A DNA stretch of 64,000 nt from Syncephalis fuscata (lineage: Eukaryota; Zoopagomycota; Zoopagomycetes; Zoopagales; Piptocephalidaceae). Of this stretch, positions 12,669 to 26,608 are shown piece after piece. The notes below the pieces were generated by a model. It did not search any database, was not told the DNA's origin, and saw only the letters and a program-made list of their open reading frames with translations. The position numbers were made by a program, and so were the translations under genes. The stretch covers positions 620,001 to 684,000 of the forward strand of contig JAHLTZ010000008.1 of NCBI GenBank assembly GCA_025786725.1, in the 5' to 3' direction. The stretch's first letter is position 1; every line of letters begins with the position of its first letter.

Positions 12669-15600
12669 ATGTCACAAGTTAAAATTCGTGTCGCAATTCG
12701 TATACGGCCACTGAATGAGTCGGCAGACCGAGGTGTCTGCCAAGTATCCTCGGATACGATTCAAATAGACGACGGTCGCGGCTCTACCAATAGTACACCA
12801 TTCACTTTGGTAAATAGGTTTTGGTATCTGTAAAGCGTGTCACTAATACAATCGATATATCAATAAATAATAGATCGTATATTTGATGATAAATCCAAGA
12901 CAATTGAATTGTATGATAGCCTGGCACGCAATATTGTTTCCAGTGCACTTGATGGAGTCCATGGTAGGATAAATATGGCAATATTAATAGTAGCAATAGT
13001 ATATACTTAATTAATATATCATATGATTAGGCACGGTATTTACATATGGGCAGACCTGTTCAGGAAAGACTGTAAGTAGATGATGATGATGATGACGATT
13101 AAGCCATAACTTATACATAATAGTTTACTATGTATGGTACACCGCCGGAAGAACCAGGAATCATTCCTCTGGCCGTACAGGATATTTTCCAACAAGTTAA
13201 AGAAGTCAGTAATTGTGACAATATCATGGCGATCATTAATAATGCATTACGATGTGCAGAAACCTGATTGTGAATTTCTGTTCAAGGCTTCATTTCTCGA
13301 AATATATAATGAAGTGATTCGTGATCTATTAGAACCGACTCGAGTCAATTTGAAAATACATGAAACGCCCAATGTAAGTGAATGGAATAATAATAATGTT
13401 AATCATAGTATTAATGGTATTGTATGATTTTAGCGTGAAATATTTGTGGGTAATTTGTCAGAAATGCCCGTTTATAGTGCAAGTGAAGTGATGGAATTGT
13501 TGAAAAGGGGTGAATGTACGTAGATTATTATATTAATTATATTAATTATGATTAATGTTAAGCTTATTTTTACTAATGATAGCAAATCGCAGTATTGGTG
13601 AAACAAATATGAATGAACGGAGTAGTCGTTCTCATACTATATTCCGTATGGTAAATTATACATCCAATTAGATTGATACAATAGTTATAGCTATATGATT
13701 CATACAGGTTATTGAAAGTCGTGCTCATCAATCCAATACAAGCAAACCAAAAGCTACTCGTATCTCTTGCTTGGTACGTTGATGCATAGCATATTTATTG
13801 TACAATTAGCTTGTTTTAATGATATTATAAAGAATTTGGTGGATTTAGCTGGATCAGAACGAGTTGGATCTACCAAGGCTGAAGGATTACGATTAAAAGA
13901 AGGAGCACATATTAATAAGAGTTTATTAGCACTCGGTTCAGTTATTGCTCGTTTAGCAGAACAAGGTGGAGATAGGTGGGGCTTATATTGATACTGCTAA
14001 ATAGATTGTACTAATGAATAATAATAATAATAATAATTATAGTCGAGGCCATGTTCCTTATCGAGATTCAAAATTAACACGTATATTACAAAACTCATTG
14101 GGAGGCACGGCAAAAACATCCGTTATTTGTACCATAACACCAGCAGCTATGTTTGTTGACGAAACAATAAGTACATTAAAGTTTGCTCGACGGGCAATGA
14201 TTATAGCGAATAAACCGACTGTTAATGAGGTAATAATCCATATATTATATGGTATGAATTACTTAGTATAAATTAGGTCGTGACTGATGCGGCGAAACTT
14301 GAGCGTTACCGTGTGGAGATACGACAATTAAAACAGCAAATCCAAAAGGTTTGTTGTATTATAGCATCAAATAATATATTTACCATCATGATTAGATGGT
14401 CACTGGTCAAGTGGAAAGTAAAAAACGAGTAAGTTAACCAATATAGTCAACAATGACCATACAATCATGACCATATAAATATAACTATATAATTATATTA
14501 GAAATCGTTGGAAAGTGTTCAATCGGTAAGTTATGAATAAATGACTATTAAATAGTCAATTAATATTTTATATTATAATAGGTTGACTTCGATGAAGAAG
14601 AAAGTAATATATCATACGAGGAAACAAGCAATAAGCGAGGCAATAAATATTCTCGAGTAGGTATTTGTATAATAAATAAGAGTACTAGATGAAAACTTGT
14701 CGCTAGTTAAGTGATGGTTCGCGGCAGTTAATATCCCAGGTAAGATATAATAGTAATAGAATTTAACAGCTATTTATTGTTATATATAGGGAAAGGAACA
14801 TACGTCTAGTAAAATGGCCGTCGATGTTCTACTTAAAGAGCGTCAAGTATTGACAGCATGGTTACAATCACTGGTTGAAGGTGATCGATTGTCAAACATA
14901 TCTATTAGTGATACAATTATGGTAATCATTATAGCCTATATTATTCAGTATATTTATTTTACTTATAGGGAGAACCTATGGAATCTGAACTATTAGTGGA
15001 GGTAAATGGTCAATTAATCAAGGTATACTAATCCAAGTAATAGTTATAATTATGTTAATATTTATATAACACATTAGCTACTAGAAACATTACAAGATAC
15101 GTATCGCAGCTTACAAGATCAGTCGAATGATCTTTCAAGTCAAATGGATGTGATGAAACTAAATCAAGTTAAATACCAAGAAGCATTATCTATTATTGGT
15201 CAGAAATTAAAGATCGAGGATTTGGAAGAAGGGAAAGAATTGGAACAGCTTGGCTTACTACAAGAGACCATTAATCATTTATATTCTCGTCAAAAACAGG
15301 TAAATAACGATAAAGAGCAATGATAGCGTTATTAAGTAAAGTAGATGCAGTTGGATGTTGAAGAGAAAAACACTGAATTACACGCCGTTTTAAACCAATT
15401 ATCAGTACTACAACAATTACACGATAAATTAACAGATACACTTGAACAAACTCGACAAGATGCAGCAATAGCACAGAATGTGGCACTTGAAACAATAGAG
15501 AAGCATCGATTGGATGTAGTAAGTCTTCAAACGCAATTAAACGATGAAACGCAACGGGCCGATTTAGCAACATGTCAAATAGAAACGATTGAAAAGGCCA

Positions 15601-18600
15601 ATCTTTGTATTCAATCGGAACTAGAAGAAGCACGTAAGAATGAAATGAGTGTTTCAGATGAACTTCATGATGTAAAAGCGCAAATGATCAAACAAGAAAG
15701 GTTAATGCTTACTGAACGGGATACTATGAAGGCAACTATACAGCAACATTTGACAAATATTGAGCAGTTGGAGAAACAAGATCAAAATGGCCAAGTAGAA
15801 ATTGCCCGTATTAATAATGAACTAAGCGCTTCAATGAGTGAAATTGATGATTTAAAGCGACGGCTAAAGATGAAAATGGAGTTAATAGCTAAATTACAAG
15901 ATAGTATACAATTAGAAGCGGAAAAGGCTGACCATTTAAACAATAGACTGGAAATAGAAGCAGGGACAACGGCCAAACTTCAAGAACAGCTTAGAATAGA
16001 ACAAGATAGGATTGCAGCATTTGAAGTGCGTATATCAGTTGAAACGAATGCAGCAACGCTACTTCGAGAAAAATTGCAAGCTGAGACAAATGCATTAAAT
16101 CTACTTAAAGAAGAGCTTTTAACAGAAAGAGAGCAGTCGGCAAAGATGAAGACACAATTGCAAACACTTGACGCTAAAGCAATACAATTGGTAGAACTCG
16201 AACAAAAGTATGAGGCACTTAATGATCAGTATACTAAAATGATCACTCGACATACTAGTGATGAAAAGGAGCATGAAACTCAGGTAGGTAGACCATAAAA
16301 ACTAATTAATAATATTAATAGTGGTATTGAAATAGAAAGAAGCATTGGAAGCATTACTGACCGAACAGCTAGTAGTTATTGAAAGTAATCGTGAACATGC
16401 AGAGCAATGTTCGAGAGAATTAAATGATACGGCCGAGCAATGTCAAGCACTAAAAATGGAGCTGCATACACTTCAAGATGTTATTACGCTGCAAATGAAT
16501 AAGAATACTGAACTTGAAGAACAACATGTTAATAATGCAAAGGAAATAGAGACACGTACTTCTCAGGTATATAGCAATGTTATATAGAAGATAGATGAAT
16601 CTAATTATTACGATAGATATCTTCATTGACTGAACAGATTCAACTATTTGAACGTCAATTAATACAAGTAAATTCAACAGCACAACAAGCAAACGAAGAT
16701 GCCAAGACATGTATCACAAGTTTAAATGGGCAACTTGAAGCAGTCCAACAGAAACATACTCTCTTGGAAACAGAATGGCAGGCTCGTCTAACTCGTCAAG
16801 AAGAGGAAGCACAGGCTGAATTAACACGTTTAAACGATACAAACACTCAATTAGAAGGCGTAGTGACTCAGAAAGAGCAGCAATATGACTTGGCCTTAAA
16901 AGTGAGTTATTCATCATTGTATGGACCATCGTTATATCTAACGATACTTATTATTATTATTATTATTATTAGACATATAATGAAGAAAAGGAACAGCTAC
17001 ATCAGAAACACAATAAACTGCAAAGTAAACTACAGCAATTGGAAATAGAAAAGAAAGCAATGCTAGAAACGGCAGCCAGTGAAGCAAATGATCAACTAGA
17101 ACAGCAACAAAAAGCTATTCATCAATTACGCAGTGCATTAGAAATAGCCCAAAGTGACTATGCCCGATTACAAACAGGTAATTATATAATACTAATACTA
17201 ATAACTAATAACTAAAGTTAAATAAATAAATTATACTGTAGATTATCATCAATTACGCAGTAGTCAACATGAAAAGACAGAAAGCGAACCATCAACGCAT
17301 ATGCAAGCAAAATTGGATGAACAACAAACAGCAATGACCCGTTTATCTAATAACATGGCTAAACAGCAAGCATTAGTAAGTATAGTCAGCATTAAATGCC
17401 CATAATGTAGCTATATTAATGTCCATGCCATTTGTATTAGACGAAGCAAATGCAAGTAACATCCCGTACATTAGAACGCGAAAAGGCCCAATTACAAACC
17501 CGTGTCAATCAACTGGTAGTGTATTAATAGAATATCATTGGCTCATTATATTTATTCATTTATACCACAGGAGGCAGAACGGCAACCGATGATAGAGAAA
17601 TTAAGACGATTGGAAAAACAGTGTAGTAAAAGGTAACAATTGACACTATAATGATTCATCACCAAAAACTGATGGTTTTGCCGAATAGTGTTACAGCAAA
17701 TACGCCGAAAGTGACTTGTATCGAATGTGACCAGCATTTACAGGAAACGGCGGCAACACAGGCGGTAAACACGATAATAGTAATATCGTAAAGACGATTG
17801 TTAATAGATAAGCACTGCTATATAATTACCATTTTAGTATCTGCGCATTGCTATGGATGAGTTAAAGACTATGACTGAGGTGACATCCGAAGAAAAAAAT
17901 GACGACACAGCGGTAATATGCATGGTTCATTTCAGCTAAACGTGCCATGTTTGACATAGCTAATCCTTTGTATCTCCCTATCGTTTATTCCTATTTAGAT
18001 GCAAATGGCCCACGCATTAACGACGCATTTGTCAAGATTACGTGGTACTTTACAATCGATGCCTAAACCAGTGGTAGAAGAAGAGAGGCAGCAACTACCG
18101 TTGAACAGCAAGGATGGACATGTCGACGTCAAAAGGTGCAATAATGATGCATCAATAGATGGATATGATTCAACATCTGCGACTGTACCCCTGTCCAATG
18201 TTACAAATCATCAACCGTCGTCATTATTGACACCTATGACAGGTGCAGCAGTGACGACGACGGTACCAACAGCGTCAACGGCGTCAACATCTTTAACCAC
18301 TGCACCTCATCCTTGTCAAATGACAAATGAACAAATGACGATACAATCCATGCAGAGCAATGCAGTGATGCCCATGTCATTAGTAGCACCGCGAGAAAAT
18401 GAAAAGGAAAATGCGCCCCATCCTGCTACTGCTACTGCAGCTACTGATACTGCAGCTACTGGTGCAGCACAGCGTACGCGTGTTGTCAAAAAGGTAGGCA
18501 TTAGCAAATAAGGTTTAATCATAACTGGTTTATTGCAATTAATCATGGCTTGTGCATGTCTATCATTAGTATCGGGCCGGTCCGGCAATGGATATCACCG

Positions 18601-18638
18601 AGGAGGCCAATGCTACAGGGCAATGTAATCAACAATAA
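12669..18638 (+). CDS. Kinesin-7 (CENP-E-like) motor protein with long coiled coil
   Basis: A plus-strand gene of more than 20 exons. The motor domain starts [16 protein letters not shown] and continues [17 protein letters not shown] (P-loop), [28 protein letters not shown] (switch [14 protein letters not shown] is typical of CENP-E), NLVDLAGSE (switch II) and [17 protein letters not shown]. The rest, about 14280-17900, is a long heptad-rich coiled coil with many Gln/Glu/Leu, followed by a Ser/Thr/Ala-rich tail. The P-loop has Cys where Gly, Ser or Ala is usual. The start at 12669 puts Met just before the motor; a Met at 12621 would add 16 residues. The end at 18638 assumes a last intron 18495-18571; without it the frame stops at 18511. 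Plus-end-directed motors of this class work in mitosis or microtubule-based transport. Confidence 0.85.
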
Positions 18639-21295
18639 GGATGGACATGGCTGCCTTATTATTGTTATTATCAGTGTTGTTTAGTGTTGTAATCATATCA
18701 GGAATAAGGAGTGTGGAAGGAATTAGAAAATAAAAAGTGACTACCCCGAATACACAGGGTTTAGTACAAACAAAAAAAACAAGGCGAGATAGATGGTGGC
18801 ACGGCAGTATGTTGTGTATGTGTATTCTTTGGGGATAAATTTGTGTTTTTTTGGGGGGAATTGAAAGCTTCTATACAGCACGTAAAATGATACAACGCTT
18901 ATCGAAACTAAACTATAATTGAATTGCGATACTATTTGTATTAGTATATCAAAATATAACAGTATTCTGTTGATGTAATAACATACAAATCGTTAATAAA
19001 GTATAATGTACTGAGCCATTTAGAACGTAGAAAAGTAAGCATAATTATATTGTAATTATTAGTATAATTGTAATTTTAATTATAAAGCAATTAATTGCCT
19101 TTAATACTATACTGCCAGCTATACTGCTTTTATCGTCATTGTTCAACAATCATCCGCTTTAATCTAAAATAGTTATATATATATATGATATTTTTATTGC
19201 TATTTCAATATGTTAAAATATCACAAATTAACCATTCATATGGATAAATACTATAACGAATCAGCGAATCTTTTTTATCAGTAAATAGCAATTAATTGAA
19301 TAGTAAATAAATCAATATCGCGTTGTATATCAATATTAGCCTACTAGTATGAATTCATCATTATAGTTGCTATAATATCATTAATATTAGTAATTGGGTA
19401 TTACATTTAATATTTAGAAGCTAATCAATCATTATGCTAATGACACCATTATAAAGAAATCGAATTTAATAATAAAAATAACGATACAACACGTGGCCTT
19501 GCTACAGCGTGGTTACACTAATCAAGGACAACACGTAGCACGGCAAGAACTAAAGTCATTCTAGTTCCTATCTGATAAATTCATGCCGATAAGCAATGTA
19601 GTCAACCATACCTATTCCTACTGATAAGCTGACCTTTAATTTTAGCAATTTCTATAGAATAGTACGGCAATACTTTTTAAATGGAATCATGCGATTTAAC
19701 TAGACGCTTTGTAGTCCGCTGTTGATGCATTAATGTGAGGTTACATTTCTGGTATTGTCCTATATATAGCGCTACACAGTCCTCAAAGGCAATACCCTCA
19801 AGTAACCCACCGTGTTATGCGATTCGTCCATTTTTTCAAAGCTGCAGTACATCTTGTCCGGATTTACCCCACATCAATACCGGTCACACAAAGATAGGCC
19901 GCTTGTATCGACGGTAAAAAATATGCCTGTAACACCGAAATAGCAGGTTGCCCCAACGAACTGTTTCGTTTAAGTAGAGGAAACTATTGGATAAGAAAAG
20001 CACGAGTGTGAGATGTTACGATAAGCTTTATGTTTAACTAACTACTAACTAACTACTAACTATACACACATATACAAACATATACAAACAGATACAAATG
20101 AATTATTTTCCCCTTCTTGGTCATATCTATTCTAAAGATGGAAGACTCGTGTTAAATCGTCATAAATAATAAAATATGTATTTATTTATTGATATTACAA
20201 CAACAAAAAATAATAATAATCATTATTGTCATCGTTATTGTCATCATTATCATCTATGTATTAATAATAATGTTCATCCTTAGTTTATTCTTTTGTTTGA
20301 TAGGTGTATCAGTGGCCTTTGACTCGACTCATGTCATCCTTGCTATTCTATTAGCATTTTTTATATCTGCACCGTGCGCGCCTATGTACCGTCAACGCAT
20401 CGTATGCGTACATACATATTTGTTCATTCATGCGTACGTGTCTTCGGTCTTTACGTCTAAATAGATTGTTCTAGTCCATTGATTGGTGTCCAGCATTGTA
20501 TCAGCCAATTGTGGATGGTAGCAGTAGCACACACACACGCGCACGCATGCTCATCTCTACTCACGTTTTTTTTGTTTCCCGCGCTTCTCCTATCATTATC
20601 TTTTTTCCACGTTATAAATTCGTTGATAACGACTTTGCTCTTATCTGTTACAATACAGAGTTGTAGGTTATCAAGCTTTCTCCACTTGTTTCTTCTTTCT
20701 CTTCCTTGTCCGCTATCCGTTATTGTTTTATAGCGTTTTCTTTTTCTTTTTTCCTCCGTGTGGATTATCTTTTATATTGCCTTGTTCATACTACGCCAGG
20801 GCAACAAACAGGAATACCACGGCCTACACCTTTTATCTTTACCTCTCACACCTCCTCTACACTTGTCTACTCAAAAAAGAAACACACGCCCACCTTCCCC
20901 ATTAACTGTTGCTACTGATATACGCGTATCACTAACACGATATTCGGTCTATTGCCTTGCTGTATAGCTGTAAGTAGACAAAACAACAAGCTTTATCAGT
21001 TATCTTTTGTTGCCTATCGATCACGCCATCCTCACACTATCTTTGCTCTTTGTAACTTTGCGTGTGTGTGAGCGTGTGTGAGTAAGCAAGACTATTTTTA
21101 TTGCCACCACACACCCAATCGTTGATTATTGTCATTAACAACAACATTGTTAGTAACATCATCATTATTATTGTTGTTACGAGCCATCCCCATTGATTGA
21201 TTAGTGATTGGTTCATTTACATTAATCATTTTATCCTTTTTACCAAGTGGTGTGTATTTTTATTTGGGTGTAAGTGATAAATATCGCTACATCCA
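18639..21295. other. Long spacer and leader of the PP1 subunit gene
   Basis: AT-rich to about 19670. At about 19680-20000 lies a more GC-rich island without an intact frame (see findings). Short TAAC repeats (ctactaactaacta) lie at 20035-20060. From about 20480 a pyrimidine-rich stretch with (AC)n runs leads to the start codon at 21296 and probably contains the promoter and a long 5' leader. ORFs inside it (for example 20189-20464 and 20479-20733) are low-complexity hydrophobic readings of T-rich DNA and are not called. Confidence 0.5.
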
Positions 21296-24200
21296 TTGGC
21301 CATGCCCACAACTACCACGATTTCTACGACAAGTACAACGACCACTCTTTCTTCTTTAAAATCGCTACTGTCTCCCTCTATCACCACTACCAACAACAAC
21401 AGCACCTCTAATAATAACCCGTCTACTTTTGCCACAGCTGCATTATCTTCCCCTGTTTTGCCGTCTGGTCTTTCTTCTGTGTCTACTACAACTACTACAA
21501 CTATTACTCCTTCTTCTACCAACACTTTTTGTTTTTCTAGTTTTTTATCCTTGGACCGCTGTTCTCCTTCACTAGAGAACTCGACACTTTTGCAGATTAA
21601 GTCGCGGCAACCTTTAGATTGCACAGTTAAGGCAGTTGGTGCTGAAACACCCACTTGCCCTTGTAGTTCTAGTAGCTGTTATTATTTACCATCAAGACGT
21701 GCCGTTATTACGGCTAATCAACCAATCACTACACCTGTTACTGTAGAGCCTGAATCTACACTCGGTTCTACTTCTTTATTGTCGCTGTCCTGTATTACTA
21801 CCACTCCTTCTTCCACCGCTACTATCGACACCACCATGACAACACCGGTGGCCGCTGCCAAAACGACGGGCACTACCACCACTACTACGACAATGAATAA
21901 CACGACCACATGGGGCTCTCGACGCGTACGTCTAGTAGCAGTAAAACCTAGTCTGGCGCAGGCGCCTCCCAAAAAATCAGCTGGCATGGCTAGTAGAGAG
22001 GCTGTCCTACATCCACTGGTCAATGGTAGTACTGACTCGCAAGTATTGCCTCTTTTACCTTCCCCCCCTTCATCAGAAGCAAAGGATACAGCCACAGTTA
22101 ATGCTGTTGTGCCAATTAGACAGCCACCTGTATCGGCACCGGCTGTTATGCGTCGTCATCGATCTGCCAGTGAAGCAGTAACACCGGCTGATATTTCAAC
22201 ACAGCTTCAATTAAAGAATGCACCATTAGCTGTCCGTCCATTGGCTGCCATGGGTTTCAATTCGCACTCGTCGTCGTCGTCGTCGTCGTCGTCGTCATCG
22301 ATATTTGGTCGTGAACATAGTAGCAAGCATAGTAATGGCAATACATTAAATCATTCATCACCAGTCGATCATCGCCTGAATGTACAGCACCGGCATCCAC
22401 GCCATTTAATCTAGATGACGGTCGTCCAGGTCTTTGGGCTCGTCGCCGTAGCCTTGTTACTAAAAAGAGTGGCGAGATTGTTAAGCCATCGCTTAAGCTG
22501 AAGAATCGTGGCGTTAAACCACGTAGCAAATCTGAACCGACTACACCTACGAAATTTGTACATTTTGATGCTCAGATTTGCCGTGTACGCTTTTTCCGTC
22601 ACGTTGAATCACCTCGTTCTGTTGCTGGCACTGAATCTGAAGGAGAAGATACCGATGATGATCGTCACAATGACAATACGGCTTTCAAGCAACAAGGAAT
22701 GATGTCATTATCATCATCATCAGGTCGTCGATCCAAGTCGGATGTACTCGATGATTGTAATCGAGCTATTGAAGAGGCACATGGATTGCGCTCTGGCCAA
22801 TTCCATCTACAGCTTGTTAATCTACCTGAAACATCGGTATTTCATCTTACAATGCGTCCTATATCAATAGAATGGATTCGCTTAGCCGATAAATCACGTC
22901 ATCTACGTGTATTGACTTGTTGTCAGAACTTGGCCTTCCAGAAAACAGTACTGGTCCGCTACACACTCGACAACTGGCAATCACACGATGATGTGTCTAG
23001 CGAGTTCTATGATAGCATTAGCAATGGTAACTTTGATCGATTCTTAGCTTACATTCCATTTGATGCTTCTAAAGTTGGATCGGCCGATTACAGTTCAAAC
23101 AACTTGAAACCATTGACTATTGAAATCTGTATACGCTACATAGTTGATGGCAAAGAGTTTTGGGACAACAATCGTGGCAATAACTATCGAGTCATTATAA
23201 GCCGGCTGCCTAGTATCAGCGATAATAACGATAATGCCACTTTGGCGCCGAGCCACGATTACTTTTCATTGCCAGCGACCGATGAAGTACCAGAAGACAA
23301 TCAGAGTACTAAACAAGAACATCAAACAATTCAACAAGAAGCTGAGAAAGCCTGGCAGCAAGTATTGCTGAAATCGCGCATTGACGGCGAAGGTGACGAT
23401 GATGAAGATGAGCAACAACAGCGCCATGGCAGTGCTAAGCTGGCGACTGTTGGTCAATCACCCGACAACTGGCTACTTACACCACGTAAGCCAGTTAAGA
23501 AGAATGGTTCATTTGCTAGTAGGTACGATTTTGGTGCATCATTAAAGGCAGCAACACGAAGTGGCCAACGGCGTCCATTGCGTCGTATGACCTCTTCATC
23601 GTCTGAAGATGAAGAGGGTGAAGTGGAGGAGGCGCCAGAGAACAAGCCTATGGTCGAGGTCGATAATAGCAATTCAAGCACAACATTGTACAAAAAACAG
23701 ATTGGATTTACTTTGCCGACCACGCCACCTGTCTCAGTAAAAGCCAAGACGGCAACAACGACCACAACGGCTACTTCACCTGATGCTAATCCTTCTAGCA
23801 CAGTAGCAGCAACGACGACGACCACTACAACACCCAAGTCGACCTCGGCATTAAGTCGGGCCATTAGTGTGTCTAAGCCGTTGTCATCATCGCCAATAAC
23901 TGTGCCTAGTACGATTAATACATCATTATCGTCTCCAGTTCTTCCATGGTCACGTTCGCATTCACCAAAAAATACCACCGGTCCAGCAGTTACTGCAGCC
24001 CCTGTATCGCCTCATTTCTCGAATAAGAGCTCTATTGGGCGATTTGCTTCCTCTCCTTCAGTTCTATTTTTGGATGAAGGCCTACGTTCATACACAACGA
24101 CTGCAGCTACCACGGTAACGACCACGACCACTACAGCTGCCACCGCTACGCCGACTACCACTGCTAATGCTAATGCAACAACTGCAGCTACCCCTTACGC

Positions 24201-24591
24201 ATCAACACCGTACCACTCAATGATGATGACATCATTCGGTACTTCTCCTAGCTTTGGCAGTGCCTCCTTTGGTTTTTATGGCGGTGGCAATTATGGCGGT
24301 GGCTATACAGCTGGCCATAGTAGCTATTTGGGCGATTACAAAGATGAAATGTCGTATTACGATGCAGCTAACGCTTTATCTTCACCTAAAACGACGACCT
24401 CCTTATTCCGTTCATCGAACACTGCTTTCTATCAGCAGCAGCAGCAACAGCAGCCACAACAATCGTCACTACACTTTGACGATAGTCGCCATACTGGCAA
24501 TCATGGTCGACCAACCCATACAAGCTCACCTTTCTCTGATTCGCCACTTTCCTCGCCATCCACCACGCCTATGCCGTGGATTAGAGGATAA
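21296..24591 (+). CDS. PP1 regulatory (glycogen-targeting) subunit with CBM21 domain, one frame break
   Basis: Targets protein phosphatase 1 to glycogen or related substrates, as yeast Gac1/Pig2. The Ser/Thr-rich N-terminal 350 residues run from 21296 in one frame. Between about 22335 and 22378 the frame shifts by one base and continues with RPGLWARRRSLVTKKSGEIV and KFVHFDAQICRVRFF, which contain the PP1-docking RVxF motif (KFVHFD). The CBM21 domain at about 22880-23200 has the classic NLAFQKTVLVRYTLDNWQSH, LTIEICIRYIVDGKEFWDNN and NYRV segments. The C-terminal half is a disordered Thr/Ser/Gln-rich region with a Gly/Tyr patch (GFYGGGNYGGGY). Total about 1,098 residues if one base is restored. 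No intron with good sites resolves the break, so a missing base is the simplest reading. Confidence 0.85.
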
Positions 24592-25235
24592 GCTATAAGC
24601 GTATGTTTATTTCTACGCATTTATATACTTTTCAAATCTGCGTTTACTTTTTTCATTCTACACTTTTATTCTATCATTACCATGATTCATTTAAAGATAG
24701 AATATTAGCTTGATATTGCCTTATTGTTTATTCGTGCGCGATTATCCGGTTTCTCTGCGTAATTTCTGTATTCTTAACAACACACACACACTTTCATTAT
24801 ATTTTCTCTTGTTCAATTGCGATGAAGACTCAGCATTTATTGAACCTTTTTCATGTTTATAAAGATGGATTTGATTTTATTTTACTTTTTATAATTCATG
24901 CATGTTTCAATCATTGTTTACTGTTAAATGAATGAAGTGATCCATCTTTTCAATTAAAAAACGGAGCTACTGTACTTTGGCTCTACAGTTTTATTCATCC
25001 ATTTTACACCTTCACTTTTAAATACAATTAAACATCTATTCATCACTATAACATGTATAATATTATATCCAACGTTAATTAATTCATGCGTAATTATCAA
25101 TACAATAATGTAGTTAATTAGTTATCTTTATTGTAATTTATGATATTAATTGTTCAAATGCCATTTATTTAGTCAGATTAGCTATAGGAAAGTGACTGTT
25201 TAACAAACGACTTTTATAATAATTATATTAATCTT
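24592..25235. other. AT-rich 3' flank of the PP1 subunit gene
   Basis: No coding potential seen. An imperfect inverted pair (aacggagctactgtactttggctctacagtttt near 24960) might form a short hairpin. Confidence 0.4.
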
Positions 25236-25575
25236 AATCTTACATCACAAATATGTCCAAAATACAACAGTAGAATATTAGAAAATAGAAGAGACCATTA
25301 AGATGCAATACTCCATACTGTACATAGATGCAACAGCAACAATGCGGAATGACATGGAATCGCAATCATATGGCTTTTATTAATATTAATTAATCTTTCT
25401 ACACATAGCCAGTAACAACAATGATCGGCCTTAAATGTTTCAATGAAATCAAATAGTATTTACGTTATTTATTTAAATTAATTTATTAAAATAATTAATA
25501 AAAAGCAATATAATATGTTACGAATAGCAGTAGAACTTCAATTAAAACGAAGTTTGCTATAGGATTCAAAGTAAA
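25236..25575 (+). repeat. Dispersed repeat family R1, copy A
   Basis: Shares long near-identical stretches with 30195-30525 (inverted) and 39986-40275 (direct): CTTACATCACAAATATGTCC, AATATTAGAAAATAGAAGAG, ACCATTAAGATGCAATA, and AACAATGATCGGCCTT. No protein is encoded. Probably a short non-autonomous or 3'-truncated mobile element; class unknown. Confidence 0.75.
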
Positions 25576-25689
25576 ATGGAAAATTTTAAAAAAGCCCCTT
25601 TTTCAGTTTTGATTTTTAAAAATGCGCCATAATAAATTACAAATTTAAATAATCATGAATAAAATATTAAAATATTAAAATTTTTATCA

Positions 25690-26270
25690 AAAAAACACAT
25701 CTAATTGTTTACCAAATTATTTAAGAAAGCCATGTTTATTAGTATCAAAGAACTGAAAATTGTTGCTGATGAGTTTAAACTTGTTAACAGTTGCAATTTT
25801 AAGAGTGAAAATGGTGATTCAACAAGATTACAGCTTATTTGCCCTCATGAAGACCATTTTAGCAACAAATATCGTTTTTTTACTGCCAGAAAGCAGAAAA
25901 CTGGCTTATTAAAAATTGTTTAATGCAATATTAAACATTTTAATGGTTGTTTATATGATTCTGGTAATAATACTATTAAATCTATTACTAAATATATTAC
26001 GAGTGGTGTCGCTATATTTTCAAATGTAAAATCAACAGATGTACAAGTAAAAGTATTAAGTACATATTTGATTATTTAATATACACAAACAATTGTAATA
26101 ACTCAATAGATGTTATTTTTTATTATAGAATTTGATCATCTTTTGATTCAATAAAAAGAATGGCAGTGTTGCAACAACAGTAATAAAATAATGCAAGTTT
26201 GACCAAGCAATCAAAGAAAGAAAAGTAGTAGAAAAAATAGCTTATTTAAATGTTTTTGTTGAAAAACAAA
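25690..26270 (+). mobile_element. Relic of MULE-like transposase N-terminal zinc-finger region, copy 1
   Basis: The reading frame at 25705-25923 ends in a stop, but similarity continues beyond it. The protein has LQLICPHEDHFSNKYRF and, after the stop, HFNGC. The inverted copy at 36600-37160 has CPHEYRSRNKC and HFNGC, giving a C..C..H..C pattern like the WRKY/FLYWCH-type finger at the start of Mutator-like transposases. Copy 1 has lost the second Cys and carries a stop. No DDE catalytic core is nearby, so this is a dead fragment. The class assignment is inferred from the finger pattern only. Confidence 0.5.
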
Positions 26271-26290
26271 TATAATGGCGCAATGTTAGG

Positions 26291-26608
26291 CTAGTATGTG
26301 GGTTCGCACGAAGCACTGCCACATTGGTGACAGTTATATGGTACTATGACGCATTTCGTGTTAGAAGGACAAGGTGGACAGACGAGAGGAAGACGAGGGC
26401 ATTTCTTACAACCTTTTTTAGGTACACATTCTCGCTTTGGACACGTCGTAGCAGTACCAGGAGTGTCGACACAAGTAGTATATTCAGGACAGCTATCACA
26501 ATTAATCAAAGCAAGCGGACATATGATGTTTGGCTTTGCGTCGGCGGCAGATAAGCTAGCCAGACAGACGAAAAGTCCTACGGTAGCGAGGGCAAGAATG
26601 GAACGCAT
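26291..26608 (-). CDS. Small secreted Cys-rich protein, Opy2-like repeats (paralog 1)
   Basis: A 105-residue single-exon protein. It has a signal peptide (MRSILALATVGLFVCLASLS, then Ala-Ala-Asp-Ala) and a mature part of about 80 residues with many cysteines in CP-x-C-x(5,6)-C units: CDSCPEYTTCVDTPGTATTC, CKKCPRLPLVCPPCPSNTKC. The pattern resembles the extracellular N-terminal domain of the fungal membrane anchor Opy2, but there is no transmembrane segment, so the product is probably free outside the cell. Its paralog lies about 760 bp upstream on the same strand. Role unknown; a wall or host-contact protein is possible. Confidence 0.82.
   Translation of the reverse strand: MRSILALATVGLFVCLASLSAADAKPNIICPLALINCDSCPEYTTCVDTPGTATTCPKRECVPKKGCKKCPRLPLVCPPCPSNTKCVIVPYNCHQCGSASCEPTY

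Noticed and set aside
20189-20967. Several hydrophobic ORFs upstream of the PP1 subunit gene
   Set aside because: All read through pyrimidine-rich leader DNA in three overlapping frames with no preferred frame.
21226-22095. Val/Glu-rich minus-strand ORFs opposite the PP1 subunit
   Set aside because: Mirror images of the ACC/ACA threonine runs on the coding strand.
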